Below, piece by piece: positions 25,708-35,198 of a stretch of 64,000 bases of DNA; positions within the stretch are counted from its first letter, which is position 1, and each line of letters starts with the position of its first letter. The position numbers and the translations under genes are program-made. The DNA is from Marinilabiliaceae bacterium JC017 (lineage in GTDB: Bacteria; Bacteroidota; Bacteroidia; Bacteroidales; Marinilabiliaceae): NCBI GenBank assembly GCA_004296775.1, contig RHGE01000002.1, positions 62,001 through 126,000 of the forward strand, read 5' to 3'. The notes below the pieces were generated by a model. That model worked only from the letters and a program-made list of their open reading frames with translations, searched no databases and was not told where the DNA came from.

Positions 25708-26727
25708 CTAAAACGCCTGTCTAGAATATGGAGCGACCTCTTGGGTTACAAATTCCTTTTTCAAATATTTGTAATAGCCGTTAATCGCGATCATGGCGGC
25801 ATTATCAGTAGTATAAGAAAATTTAGGAATAAAAGTTCGCCACCCTCTTTTCATGGCACATTCCTGTAATTCATTTCTCAAACCTGAATTGGCAGATACC
25901 CCGCCTGCTACAGCCACTTCTTTAATGCCTGTTACTTTAGCAGCCTTAAGTAATTTATTCATCAAGATATCAATGATGGTTTTCTGCAAAGATGCGCAAA
26001 GATCAGCTTTATGCTCCTCTATAAATTGAGGATTCTTCTTTAACTCATCCCGCAAAAAATATAAAAATGATGTTTTTAACCCGCTAAAACTATAATCATA
26101 CCCACTGATACGTGGTTTACTAAACTCAAATGCGTTAGGATTACCTTCTTTTGCCAGTTTATCAATTAACGGCCCTCCGGGATAAGGTAATCCCATCACT
26201 TTAGCACATTTATCAAAGGCCTCACCAGCGGCATCATCAATGGTTTGCCCAATAATTTCCATGTGCATATAATCATGCACCAAAACAATTTGACTATTAC
26301 CCCCAGAAACCAATAAGCATAAAAATGGAAAGGAAGGAGAATCATCGTCTTCCGAATGTTCCTTAATAAAATGAGCTAATACGTGTGCGTGCAAATGATT
26401 AATCTCAATCAAAGGAATATTTCGCGCCAGGGCGAATCCTTTGGCAAAGGAAGTGCCAACCAACAACGAACCCATCAACCCGGGTCCTCTGGTGAAAGCC
26501 ACTGCATCAATCTCACTCTTTTCAATACCGGCATCACTAATAGCTTTTTCCACTACAGGTATAATATTCTGCTGGTGTGCGCGAGATGCCAGTTCAGGCA
26601 CAACTCCCCCATAAGCTTGATGAACCGCCTGGCTCGCAATCACATTTGACAGAATGACCTCATCCTTAATAACTGCTGCCGATGTATCATCACAAGATGA
26701 CTCAATACCTAGAATTACAGTGCTCAT
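25708..26727 (-). CDS. tsaD: tRNA N6-adenosine threonylcarbamoyltransferase
   Basis: The 339-residue protein has the standard TsaD length and motifs: GIESSCDDTS at the N-terminus, VPELASRAH, the metal-binding NHLHAH (His111, His115) and LLVSGGNSQ. It forms t6A37 on ANN-decoding tRNAs together with TsaB, TsaC and TsaE, which are not in the window. It is divergent from the TamB gene, and the peptide cluster follows it in the same direction after 85 bases. Confidence 0.97.
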   Translation of the reverse strand: MSTVILGIESSCDDTSAAVIKDEVILSNVIASQAVHQAYGGVVPELASRAHQQNIIPVVEKAISDAGIEKSEIDAVAFTRGPGLMGSLLVGTSFAKGFALARNIPLIEINHLHAHVLAHFIKEHSEDDDSPSFPFLCLLVSGGNSQIVLVHDYMHMEIIGQTIDDAAGEAFDKCAKVMGLPYPGGPLIDKLAKEGNPNAFEFSKPRISGYDYSFSGLKTSFLYFLRDELKKNPQFIEEHKADLCASLQKTIIDILMNKLLKAAKVTGIKEVAVAGGVSANSGLRNELQECAMKRGWRTFIPKFSYTTDNAAMIAINGYYKYLKKEFVTQEVAPYSRQAF

Positions 26728-26800
26728 TTCCGACCAATAATTATGCTGTTTTTTCTTTCGAATTCCCTCATAAAAGAAAACAATTTCCCACCTCTTTTCT

Positions 26801-26808
26801 TATTTTTG
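26801..26808 (+). promoter_or_regulatory. Possible -7 element of the TamB gene
   Basis: TATTTTTG fits TAnnTTTG. It lies about 48 bases before the GTG start used for TamB, with no clear TTTG box at the usual distance. Confidence 0.4.
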
Positions 26809-26856
26809 TAGGATTCAAAAGGCAAAAGTATAAAAAAAAATCTCAAAATAGGGCTT

Positions 26857-29800
26857 GTGGTATTACTGGTAACAATTCTTTTACCGGGCTTGCTGTACCT
26901 TATACTTTTGCTTCCTGCGGTTCAAACTCAACTGGTTCACATTCTTACCAACCGCCTCTCTGAGGATTTTGACACAGAGATATCCATCGGCTACGTTCAT
27001 TTAATGCCTTTCAAACGGCTTTCTTTGGGCGAAGTACTCATAATGGATCAAAAGGCTGACACATTACTATTTGTCCCTAAATTCACAGCAACCATTGACT
27101 CCTTAGGATTCAAGAAACGACAGATCTATCTCAGAACAGTTAATCTGGAAGAACCTCACATCAACATCAATCAAACCGACACTACTTATAATTTCTCATT
27201 TTTATTTGATGCATTGGCCGGATCTACTGATTCCACCACCACTAAATGGAAATACCTGGCCCACTCCGTCACAGCCAATCAGGCTCAACTGAGTTTCACA
27301 AAATACGATACCCTGAGCAAAACCGATAAAAGCATCTTTTTTGTGAAACACCTGAACACTGCTATTGCTGACATTTCCAACAATAACAACAAATTTTCTT
27401 CAAAGATAGAACACCTGTCTTTTGTTGATAAATCAGGTTTTGCCATTAAAGAATTCAGCTCCCAGGTAACATTAACAGATTCATGCGTGCTTATAAAAGA
27501 GCTAACCGCGCATTCCCAACACTCCTTATTAGCCCTTGACAGCCTCTACCTTAATACCCGAGATATCACTGATTTTAATTCTTTCGCCCGCAAGGGAAAT
27601 TTCCACCTTAAAATGAAAGAATTAAAAGTATCACCAAAAGATTTTAGCTATTTCCCTTTCCGGGTTCCGTTTTTAAATAGTGCCATCAACCTTTCAGGAA
27701 GCATTTATGGCACAATCTCCAATCTTAAAGGACGGAATATCAATCTCTCTTATGGTCAACATTCAAAATTATCTGCCAGTTTCGATTTAAACGGGCTTCC
27801 GAACATGAGCGAAACATACATTTTTCTTGACGTGAAAGAACTTAACACTTCAGCTGTCGATCTGGAACGCCTTATTGCCATTTCTGAAGAGAGAGCATTA
27901 GAATTACCCACTTCCTTTAATCGCCTTGGAACGATTCGATACAAAGGAAACTTCACCGGTTTTCTAAGTGACTTAGTGGCTTATGGTACCTTCTCTACTA
28001 ATTTGGGGATGCTACGTACCGATATTGGCTTAAAACTAGACGCAAGTAAAAAGCTAGTGTTCTCAGGAAAAGTACGCACCCGTCAATTCAACCTGGGCCA
28101 ACTGCTCAATGCCGAAAAACATATGGGAACGGTCACAATGGAAGCCTCCATGACCGGAAGCAGATCATCAGCATCAAAGTTCTTTGCCTTCATTGAGGGT
28201 ACTGTGGATTCCATAATCGTTAAGGATTATAAATATCAAAACATTAAACTGAGCGGTCTGTTTGCCAATCAACGGTTTGATGGTAAAGTAAACTTGCAAG
28301 ATCCCAACGGTTCTCTTAATTTCCAGGGAAAGATTGACTATTCGGGAGATATTCCCGATTTCAACTTCCAGGCCTCTTTAAAAGATATTAAACTGGACAA
28401 ACTCAATTTACTTACCACCATCCCGGACAACAATTTCTCTGTTAACATGTCCACTAATATCATCGGAAACGACATCGATGATGTGATAGGTAACATTAAA
28501 ATCTCCAACATTGCCTTTACCAGCCCGGAAAAATCATTGGCTATTGATTCCATTTATTTAAAAGCATATCGAAAGGGAGAGAACAAACACTTAGTTCTAC
28601 ATTCGGATATTGCCGAAGGAGAATTAATTGGCAAGTATAATTTTAAACGCTTTTACAAAACACTTCAACAGCAGTTACGTGTTTTCCTGCCCGCCGTGAT
28701 TAAAGAGAGCAACAATAAACTGCCGGTTGGCAAGAATGATTTTTCATTCACCTGCAAATTTAAAGGAATACACGAACTTGTATCGCTGGCTCTCCCGGGA
28801 ATTAACATTTCCGATGACGGCTTAATCGTCGGCCGTTTCAATGATTCCTATCACCTGTTCAATGCGGAAGGCGAACTGGGCTACTTTCATTATAAAAATA
28901 TTCATGCCAACGATTTCTCCTTCTACATTGGTACGCAGGAAAACAAAGAACTCTCCTGTACCTATCGCATTAAAGATTTAAATATCAAAAACCTTTTCTC
29001 TTTTCAAAATCTTAGTTTACATCAAAAAGCAGTAGCAGACACGCTTCAATTTAACCTTTTCTGGAACAATTGGGACGAATACACCAACAGTGGTGCCATC
29101 TACACAACAACTACTTTTAAACGAAAAGAAGAAGGCCTGTTTGCTACTATCAATCTTAACCCGTCATCCGTAATCGTAAAAGATAGCATTTGGCATTTGG
29201 AACCATCAGTAGGTTATTATCACCCGCAAGGATTTTCGATTAACAACCTTCGGGTATGGCATAAAAACCAAGCCGTTGGCTTTAATGGATTTCAACACAA
29301 ATCCACCAGTGACAAGCTAAGCATCTACGTACAAAATCTTAACCTGCACGACATCCTAAAAAACCTTGAACTCAAAGGCATATCCATCTCTGGCATATTA
29401 AACGGCGACTTTGAACTACGTGGCCTGTATCGGACCCCTATTCTCACTACTAAACTTGACATCGACGAATTTGAAATTAACAAAGACCATTTAGGCGATT
29501 TCACCCTAAAAAGTAGTTATAACGCCGAACAACGAGCCATCAACCTGGTAAATACCATAAAGAACAATAACAGGTATCCATTAAATGGAGGAGGACGCTA
29601 CTACGTTGATTCTAAAACATTGAACCTAAATTACCAGGTCGACAGTCTGCCCATCTCATTTTTGAATCTTTACCTTAAAAAGGTAATGCAAAACCTATCC
29701 GGAACTGCTTCGGGTAATATTGGTGTAACTGGTCCCTTAAATGAAATTGGTCTTTCCGGCCGGCTCAAAGTAAACCAGGCCACCTTCGATGTTGGTCTGC

Positions 29801-31287
29801 TGAAAACATCCTATTCCGTTACTGATTCAGTCATCTTTCACCCGCACAAAATAGAGTTTAAAGATTTAATCGTAAGCGACCTCAATAATAACACAGCGCG
29901 CTTTTTTGGCGCCATCAATCACACCGGTTTTAGAGGCATGACTTACGATCTCCACCTGGAGGGAGAAAACATACAGGTATTAAACACAAAGGAACAAGAT
30001 AATCCGCTTTACTATGGAACGGTTTATGCCGATGGCAACATGGCCATTACCGGTTCAACACAAGATATAATTATAGATATCGCTGCAAAGACAAGGGACA
30101 ATTCCACCTTTTTCCTCCCACTTAAAGATGAAGAGGAGGCTGAAGAAACCAATTTTATACGTTTCACTTCTCATGAAGAAGAGGCCACAGAGCATCAAAA
30201 GAAAGACAACCAATACAAGATAGACCTTTCCGGCATGGACATCACCATGGATCTGGATGTTAATCCAGCGGCCAAAATACAGGTCATTTTCGACTCAAAG
30301 ATTGGAGATATTCTCAAAGGGACAGGAAATGGTAACATGCAAATTAGAATTGACAAGCAGGGAAGAATAACGTTTTACGGCGACTATACCATTGAAGAGG
30401 GAGATTACATGTTCACACTCCGAAATGTTTTAAATAAACGCTTTGTCATCAACAAAGGGAGTATGGTTAAATGGGATGGCGATCCTTACGATGCCCTCAT
30501 CGACCTGAATGCCACATATAAACTTAAAGCTTCACTATACGAACTAATGGCCCCTACTCTTTCGGGCGATAATAACAGCGATTATTACCGGCGCATTCCA
30601 ATCAATTGCAACCTGTTACTAAGTGATCGTTTGCTGAAACCCATCATTAAATTTGATATCGAAACTCCTTCGCTTCAGCAAGGATCACAAGATATTATTG
30701 ATGGCTACATCACCTCGGAAGAAGAACTCAACCGACAAGTTATTTCACTGTTGGTATTGAATAAATTCTACGCCCCGGAAAACTTAAGAGCCGGCGAATC
30801 CTCCTCGGGTAAAGTGAGTAACCAGGCAGCCCTGGTCACCACCACCGAAGTATTATCCAACCAACTTAGCCATTGGTTGTCACAAATCAGTAACGACATT
30901 GACATCGGCGTGGCCTACCGACCTGGCGATGAAATTTCAAATGAAGAGGTAGAAGTGGCCCTTTCCACTCAAATGTTTAACAACCGCGTTACCATTAATG
31001 GTAATGTGGGGTACGGAAAATACCAGGCCGAAACGAGTAAGCTCATCGGCGACTTTGACTTGGATGTAAAACTCAATAATACCGGGACAATCAGGGCTAA
31101 AGCCTATACCCATTCGAACAACGACATTATTTACGAAACCTCGCCTACAACACAAGGAGTGGGCTTATCTTTCAAAGAGGAGTTCAATACCTTTGGCGAG
31201 TTATTAAGAAAATATTGGGGTATCCTTACCGGCAAAAAGGAGGAAGACCGTTCGAAAAGAGGCAAAAAAGATGACAAGAAAAAATAA
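26857..31287 (+). CDS. TamB-like translocation/assembly module protein
   Basis: The 1476-residue protein has an N-terminal membrane helix (about 2-22), an AsmA-like start (LSEDFDTEISIGYVHL), long stretches of beta-rich repeats and the C-terminal TamB domain (about 1120-1400, with MDLDVNPAAKIQVIFDSKIG, GRITFYGDYTIEEGDYMFT and GDPYDALIDLNATY). TamB proteins span the periplasm and help insert outer-membrane proteins or move lipids. No ATG lies at the start: the frame opens at 26812 and the first usable codon is GTG 26857, preceded by SIKKNLKIGL-coding sequence, so the true start may be another non-ATG codon a little upstream. A dispersed repeat begins at its stop codon. Confidence 0.9.
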   Translation: MVLLVTILLPGLLYLILLLPAVQTQLVHILTNRLSEDFDTEISIGYVHLMPFKRLSLGEVLIMDQKADTLLFVPKFTATIDSLGFKKRQIYLRTVNLEEPHININQTDTTYNFSFLFDALAGSTDSTTTKWKYLAHSVTANQAQLSFTKYDTLSKTDKSIFFVKHLNTAIADISNNNNKFSSKIEHLSFVDKSGFAIKEFSSQVTLTDSCVLIKELTAHSQHSLLALDSLYLNTRDITDFNSFARKGNFHLKMKELKVSPKDFSYFPFRVPFLNSAINLSGSIYGTISNLKGRNINLSYGQHSKLSASFDLNGLPNMSETYIFLDVKELNTSAVDLERLIAISEERALELPTSFNRLGTIRYKGNFTGFLSDLVAYGTFSTNLGMLRTDIGLKLDASKKLVFSGKVRTRQFNLGQLLNAEKHMGTVTMEASMTGSRSSASKFFAFIEGTVDSIIVKDYKYQNIKLSGLFANQRFDGKVNLQDPNGSLNFQGKIDYSGDIPDFNFQASLKDIKLDKLNLLTTIPDNNFSVNMSTNIIGNDIDDVIGNIKISNIAFTSPEKSLAIDSIYLKAYRKGENKHLVLHSDIAEGELIGKYNFKRFYKTLQQQLRVFLPAVIKESNNKLPVGKNDFSFTCKFKGIHELVSLALPGINISDDGLIVGRFNDSYHLFNAEGELGYFHYKNIHANDFSFYIGTQENKELSCTYRIKDLNIKNLFSFQNLSLHQKAVADTLQFNLFWNNWDEYTNSGAIYTTTTFKRKEEGLFATINLNPSSVIVKDSIWHLEPSVGYYHPQGFSINNLRVWHKNQAVGFNGFQHKSTSDKLSIYVQNLNLHDILKNLELKGISISGILNGDFELRGLYRTPILTTKLDIDEFEINKDHLGDFTLKSSYNAEQRAINLVNTIKNNNRYPLNGGGRYYVDSKTLNLNYQVDSLPISFLNLYLKKVMQNLSGTASGNIGVTGPLNEIGLSGRLKVNQATFDVGLLKTSYSVTDSVIFHPHKIEFKDLIVSDLNNNTARFFGAINHTGFRGMTYDLHLEGENIQVLNTKEQDNPLYYGTVYADGNMAITGSTQDIIIDIAAKTRDNSTFFLPLKDEEEAEETNFIRFTSHEEEATEHQKKDNQYKIDLSGMDITMDLDVNPAAKIQVIFDSKIGDILKGTGNGNMQIRIDKQGRITFYGDYTIEEGDYMFTLRNVLNKRFVINKGSMVKWDGDPYDALIDLNATYKLKASLYELMAPTLSGDNNSDYYRRIPINCNLLLSDRLLKPIIKFDIETPSLQQGSQDIIDGYITSEEELNRQVISLLVLNKFYAPENLRAGESSSGKVSNQAALVTTTEVLSNQLSHWLSQISNDIDIGVAYRPGDEISNEEVEVALSTQMFNNRVTINGNVGYGKYQAETSKLIGDFDLDVKLNNTGTIRAKAYTHSNNDIIYETSPTTQGVGLSFKEEFNTFGELLRKYWGILTGKKEEDRSKRGKKDDKKK

Positions 31288-31392
31288 TACCGAAGAGTGA
31301 TTAAAATGGCCACTTAATGCACTATGCTTTTAATTAGCCTTTAAACACTATCGACATTATATCGAGGGCATTTTTAAATAGGTTTGGTATAA
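31285..31392 (+). repeat. Dispersed intergenic repeat, copy 2
   Basis: This copy of the element at 3269-3377 begins at the TAA stop codon of the TamB gene. In the second stem, TATATCGA replaces TATACCAA opposite an unchanged TTGGTATA, so both changed positions become G-U pairs. The fold therefore survives in the plus-strand RNA only. Confidence 0.7.
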
Positions 31393-31488
31393 CCCTTCCC
31401 CCTTTTATATCGTAGAGACGTAGGATTCGGTAAAACCGCACCAGATTTTTTTTACTATTTTAGCTCGAAAGTTTAAAAACCTTACAAC

Positions 31489-32181
31489 ATGAACTTGTTT
31501 TTATTGATACAAGCAGCTCAGACTGCTCAACCAGAAGAGATAACCGGCGAAGCGGAAAAAGGCATGAACTATTTTCAAATGGCCCTCAACGGCGGATTGA
31601 TCATGATCCCACTGGCGCTATTATCAGTCATCGCTGTTTACATTTTCTTTGAACGCTTTTTTGCCATAAAAAAAGCCACCAAGGAAGATGCCAGTTTCAT
31701 GAACAAAATCAAAGACTATATACACGACGGAAAAATTGATTCGGCCCTGACGCTCTGTCAGTCACAACAATCTCCCATTGCCCGGATGATCGAAAAAGGC
31801 GTTTCACGCATTGGTCGCCCTTTGACCGATGTAAATACCGCCATTGAAAATGTGGGTAACCTGGAGGTAAGTCGCCTTGAGAAAGGACTGCCAACATTGG
31901 CCACGGTATCCGGAGGAGCTCCCATGATTGGCTTTTTGGGAACCGTTATCGGGATGATTCAAGCCTTTTTCGACATGGCCAATGCCGGTAATAACATTGA
32001 TGTCAGTTTACTATCATCAGGGATTTATACTGCTATGGTGACCACGGTAGCCGGGCTGGCCATTGGTATCATCGCCTACTTCGCTTACAACATTCTAGTG
32101 GCCAAGGTCGAAAAAGTAGTTTTCAAGATGGAAGCCCGAACCATGGAATTTATGGATCTGCTTAACGAACCCTCTCACTAA
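31489..32181 (+). CDS. exbB: MotA/TolQ/ExbB proton channel family protein
   Basis: The 230-residue protein has an N-terminal region (1-30), three membrane helices (about 33-53, 140-160 and 180-205) and the family motifs RLEKGLPTLATVSGGAPMIG and LGTVIGMI. ExbB forms the inner-membrane pentamer that, with ExbD, uses the proton gradient to energise TonB. It starts a four-gene plus-strand operon with two exbD genes and tonB. Start Met is followed by NLFLLIQAAQ, usual for Bacteroidota ExbB. Confidence 0.93.
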   Translation: MNLFLLIQAAQTAQPEEITGEAEKGMNYFQMALNGGLIMIPLALLSVIAVYIFFERFFAIKKATKEDASFMNKIKDYIHDGKIDSALTLCQSQQSPIARMIEKGVSRIGRPLTDVNTAIENVGNLEVSRLEKGLPTLATVSGGAPMIGFLGTVIGMIQAFFDMANAGNNIDVSLLSSGIYTAMVTTVAGLAIGIIAYFAYNILVAKVEKVVFKMEARTMEFMDLLNEPSH

Positions 32182-32187
32182 ACCTCC

Positions 32188-32577
32188 ATGGCATTAAAAC
32201 GAAGTAGTAAAATAAGTACCAGTTTTTCCATGTCGTCCATGACCGACATTGTATTTCTGCTGCTTATCTTTTTCATGATCACCTCAACCATGGTACACCC
32301 CAATGCCATTAAGTTGTTGATTCCGAAAAAGAGCACTAAAAAAGTAGTGGTTGAAAAATACGTGGACGTGCGTGTAACAGCATCCGGCAAATACTATTTA
32401 AACGGGAAGCGGGTTTCGGCCGGCAACCTGGAACCCCGGTTATTAAACACCTTTGCCCGTGCTGACAAAAGCATTATTAAACTGCGCACCGATAAAAAGG
32501 CCTCTACCGGGGATGCAGCAAGGATTCTGGACATTGCAGAATCAAATGGCGTAAAAGTAATTTTAGATATCAGGTAA
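32188..32577 (+). CDS. exbD: ExbD/TolR family protein (first copy)
   Basis: The 129-residue protein has a single membrane helix with the essential aspartate (SSMTDIVFLLLIFFM, Asp20) and a periplasmic ExbD domain. It follows exbB by 6 bases, and its stop overlaps the next start (TAATG). Two different ExbD subunits in one operon are common in Bacteroidota. Confidence 0.93.
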   Translation: MALKRSSKISTSFSMSSMTDIVFLLLIFFMITSTMVHPNAIKLLIPKKSTKKVVVEKYVDVRVTASGKYYLNGKRVSAGNLEPRLLNTFARADKSIIKLRTDKKASTGDAARILDIAESNGVKVILDIR

Positions 32578-32972
32578 TGGCGCTAAAAAGACAAAGTAAA
32601 GTTGAATCAGGTTTTAGTATGTCGTCGATGACCGACATCGTGTTTCTGCTGTTAATCTTCTTCATGATTACCTCCACATTGGTAACACCTGCAGCCGTTA
32701 AAAATCTAACGCTGCCCAAGGGAGATCACCAGGTATCGGCTAAGCCCAATACCACTATTTCGGTAACCAGTGATCTGAAATACTACGTGGAAGGCGAAGA
32801 GATTGCCTTTTGGAGAATGGAAAAACGACTGAAAAGTATTTTAGATAATAGTCCGGAGACGTATATTGCTCTTCATGTTGATGAAGCAGTCCCCTTCTCT
32901 GTAGTGGGAAAAATAAGAGATATTGCAATTCGAAATAAATATAAGTTGATACTGGCAACACGAGCCAAATAG
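32577..32972 (+). CDS. exbD: ExbD/TolR family protein (second copy)
   Basis: The 131-residue paralogue has the same N-terminal block (SMSSMTDIVFLLLIFFM, Asp20) but a divergent periplasmic domain, with WRMEKRLKSIL where the first copy has LEPRLLNTF. Its ATG shares a base with the preceding stop, so it is translationally coupled. It probably forms a mixed ExbD dimer with the first copy (inference). Confidence 0.92.
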   Translation: MALKRQSKVESGFSMSSMTDIVFLLLIFFMITSTLVTPAAVKNLTLPKGDHQVSAKPNTTISVTSDLKYYVEGEEIAFWRMEKRLKSILDNSPETYIALHVDEAVPFSVVGKIRDIAIRNKYKLILATRAK

Positions 32973-32975
32973 ACT

Positions 32976-33905
32976 ATGAACAACCCCAATAAACGATATG
33001 GCATAATAGGCACAACAGTATTTCATGTGTTACTGTTGCTGTTTTTGATATACTTTGGTTTGAAATCCATCCCCCAGGGAGAAGAAGGGATTTTAGTGAA
33101 TTTAGGTGATACGGTAACAGGCATGGGAAATGAAGAACCACGTCAACAAGTTGCCCAACAAACTGAAAAATCAACCCCTCCGCCACCGCCTGTTAAAAAA
33201 GCAGAGCCGGTGCCCGAAGAACCGGCTAAAGAAGAAATAAAAACACAGGATTACGATGAAGCGCCAGAAATAAAAGCAGCCGAACAAAAGAAAAAGGAAG
33301 CTGAAAAGAAACGCCTGGAAGAAGAAAGAAAAAAAAGAGAAGAAGCTGAACGTATTCAACGTGAAGAAGAGGAACGCATCAGGAAAGAAGAAGCAGAGCG
33401 CATCAGAAAAGAAGAGGCAGAAAGGAAAAGACAAGAAGAAGCCGAACGCAAACGCCAGGAAGAAATTGCACGCCAAAAGAAAGCCATCAGCAATAACGTC
33501 ACCAACGCCTTTGGAAAAGGAAGCGGCACCTCCACATCAGAGGGCGAAAACAAAGGAACCGGTAACCAGGGCTATCTAACCGGCGATCCCAATTCAAAAA
33601 ATCGTAATGGAAGCGGTTTGGGTACAAAAGGCAACTCCTTTAGCCTGGCAGGCCGTAGCTTGGTTGGTTCATTTCCTCTACCAGCTTATAACACGCAGGA
33701 ATATGGTATTGTAGTGGTTCAAATCACGGTTGACAAAACAGGGAAAGTTACCAGCGCAGAACCCATGCTGAAGGGCACCACAACCACCAGCCGGGCTTTG
33801 AAGCAAGCCGCCGTAGCTGCCGCACTAAAGGCACATTTTAATAACGATGCCAACGCCGCTGCTTACCAAAAGGGGACGATTACTTATCATTTTGAATTGG
33901 ATTAA
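32976..33905 (+). CDS. tonB: TonB-like energy transducer
   Basis: The 309-residue protein has an N-terminal membrane helix (about 10-28), a proline-rich stretch (TPPPPPP, 67-72) and a long charged Glu/Lys/Arg region (about 100-162, predicted helical). A Gly/Asn-rich linker follows, then a C-terminal TonB domain (about 225-309, YGIVVVQITVDKTGKV and ALKAHF). It lacks the usual YP motif near the end. It is the last gene of the exbB-exbD-exbD-tonB operon and should drive SusC-type receptors. Confidence 0.88.
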   Translation: MNNPNKRYGIIGTTVFHVLLLLFLIYFGLKSIPQGEEGILVNLGDTVTGMGNEEPRQQVAQQTEKSTPPPPPVKKAEPVPEEPAKEEIKTQDYDEAPEIKAAEQKKKEAEKKRLEEERKKREEAERIQREEEERIRKEEAERIRKEEAERKRQEEAERKRQEEIARQKKAISNNVTNAFGKGSGTSTSEGENKGTGNQGYLTGDPNSKNRNGSGLGTKGNSFSLAGRSLVGSFPLPAYNTQEYGIVVVQITVDKTGKVTSAEPMLKGTTTTSRALKQAAVAAALKAHFNNDANAAAYQKGTITYHFELD

Positions 33906-34350
33906 CATCCATTCTATGTCACAAGCAGGAGGCCTTTGGGAATCTTTTTTCAAACCAAACAAAACTAAATATTAGTGGATTATAACAATCCCCCTGGGGA
34001 ATACGACAATCCCTTTGGAGAGAATGATTATCCCCTTGGGGCGAACGCCAATCCCCTTGGGGCGAACGCCAATCCCCTTGGGGCGAACGCCAATCCCTTT
34101 GGGGAGAACGCCAATCCCCTTGGGGCGAACGCCAATCCCTTTGGGGAGAACGCCAATCCCCTTGGGGAGAACGCCAATCCCCTTGGGGAGAACGCCAATC
34201 CCCTTGGGGGGAAAATCTTTCCCTTTGGGGCAAACGCTATTCCCCTTGGGGAGAACGATTATCCCCCTGGGGAAAATGATAATTCCCTTGGGGAGAATGA
34301 TGATCCCTCTGGGGAAAAAGAGTATTCACAAAGGGATGGATGTATTTAAC
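33906..34350. other. Gene-free region between tonB and the TauE-like gene
   Basis: It is mostly the 21-bp tandem array at 33987-34322. Long open frames on both strands arise because the unit length is a multiple of three. No terminator was found for either flanking gene outside the array. Confidence 0.75.
33987..34322. repeat. Tandem array, sixteen units of exactly 21 bp with CCCCTTGGGG cores
   Basis: Unit consensus: AATCCCCTTGGGGMGAACGC plus C. Sixteen units run without an indel (16 x 21 = 336 bp), and the central units are nearly identical. Every unit keeps at least CCC-N4-GGG through variants CCCCTTGGGG, CCCTTTGGGG and CCCCCTGGGG, so a small hairpin is kept in each. Changes alter codons in all three frames, which argues against a protein. 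The position downstream of tonB may also matter for 3' ends. Confidence 0.92.
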
Positions 34351-35130
34351 CTATTCTCCCAAAGACATAACTATCATATCTAACACTCCCAGCACCTTTA
34401 ACCCGGCAATAAACACCGCTGCCAACAAAATATAACGAATCGCAGCCACCCCAATTCTACCGGCATACCGCGAAGCCACATAAGCACCAGTAACATTGCC
34501 AACGGAAAGAATAAGCCCATAGAGATAGTTCACCTGTCCGGAGTAAATGAATATCCCCAAGGCAAGGGAGGTATAAGCCAAAACAATCAACACCTTTACC
34601 GCATTGGCTCTAATCAGGTCATATCCCACACCCAACACCAGGCCACTCAAAAGAAAAAAACCCACACCCGCCTGGATAAAACCACCATAAATTCCAATCA
34701 AAAAGAAGATGATGATTTGCCAAAATGAATGTTTCTTTTGCACCTGGCCCGCTTGTTGTTTCACCCAACTACCGGGATTGATTAAAATCAGAAAGAACAT
34801 GAATAAAAGAAGACCACCGATAATACCATTCAGCATTTTCGCATTGATATATACGGCAAACAGAGCGCCTATAACAGATCCAATCACAGCCGGAACAATA
34901 AGTCGCCATTCATGTTGTGGTTGTAACAATTGTTGTTTTTTAAAATTCCGCACTGCCACCAGGTTTTGAAAGAAGATGGCCACCCGGTTTGTGGCATTGG
35001 CCTGGTTGGGCGACAACCCTAAAAACATTAATACCGGCAAGGTCAACAAAGAACCACTACCGGCCAGGGTATTAATAAAACCGGCAAAAACACCGGCCAC
35101 AACCAACAAAACGATCTTATATATTTCCAT
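34351..35130 (-). CDS. TauE/SafE family membrane permease
   Basis: The 259-residue protein has about eight membrane helices and the family motifs AGFINTLAGSGSLLTLPVL near the N-terminus and GFIQAGVGFFLL in the second half, the duplicated motif of TauE/SafE (sulfite exporter-like) proteins. Substrates in the family include sulfite, sulfoacetate and other organosulfur anions; none can be assigned here. The gene follows the glyA terminator and is probably transcribed alone. Confidence 0.88.
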   Translation of the reverse strand: MEIYKIVLLVVAGVFAGFINTLAGSGSLLTLPVLMFLGLSPNQANATNRVAIFFQNLVAVRNFKKQQLLQPQHEWRLIVPAVIGSVIGALFAVYINAKMLNGIIGGLLLFMFFLILINPGSWVKQQAGQVQKKHSFWQIIIFFLIGIYGGFIQAGVGFFLLSGLVLGVGYDLIRANAVKVLIVLAYTSLALGIFIYSGQVNYLYGLILSVGNVTGAYVASRYAGRIGVAAIRYILLAAVFIAGLKVLGVLDMIVMSLGE

Positions 35131-35141
35131 GCTTTTTTGAT

Positions 35142-35175
35142 AAAAAAAAGGATGCCTTAAAGTAAAGCATCCTTT
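35142..35175 (-). terminator. Intrinsic terminator of glyA
   Basis: A stem GCATCCTTT / AAAGGATGC with a T8 run on the minus strand lies 24 bases after the glyA stop and before the TauE-like gene. Confidence 0.85.
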
Positions 35176-35198
35176 CTTATATTATAAAATGATAATGA

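Noticed and set aside
33975-34383. Long open frames through the 21-bp array encoding NPLGANA-like or IPLGRTP-like heptads
   Set aside because: They exist because the unit is a multiple of three. Several frames on both strands stay open, the starts are GTG or arbitrary, and substitutions keep the CCC/GGG arms rather than any one protein.
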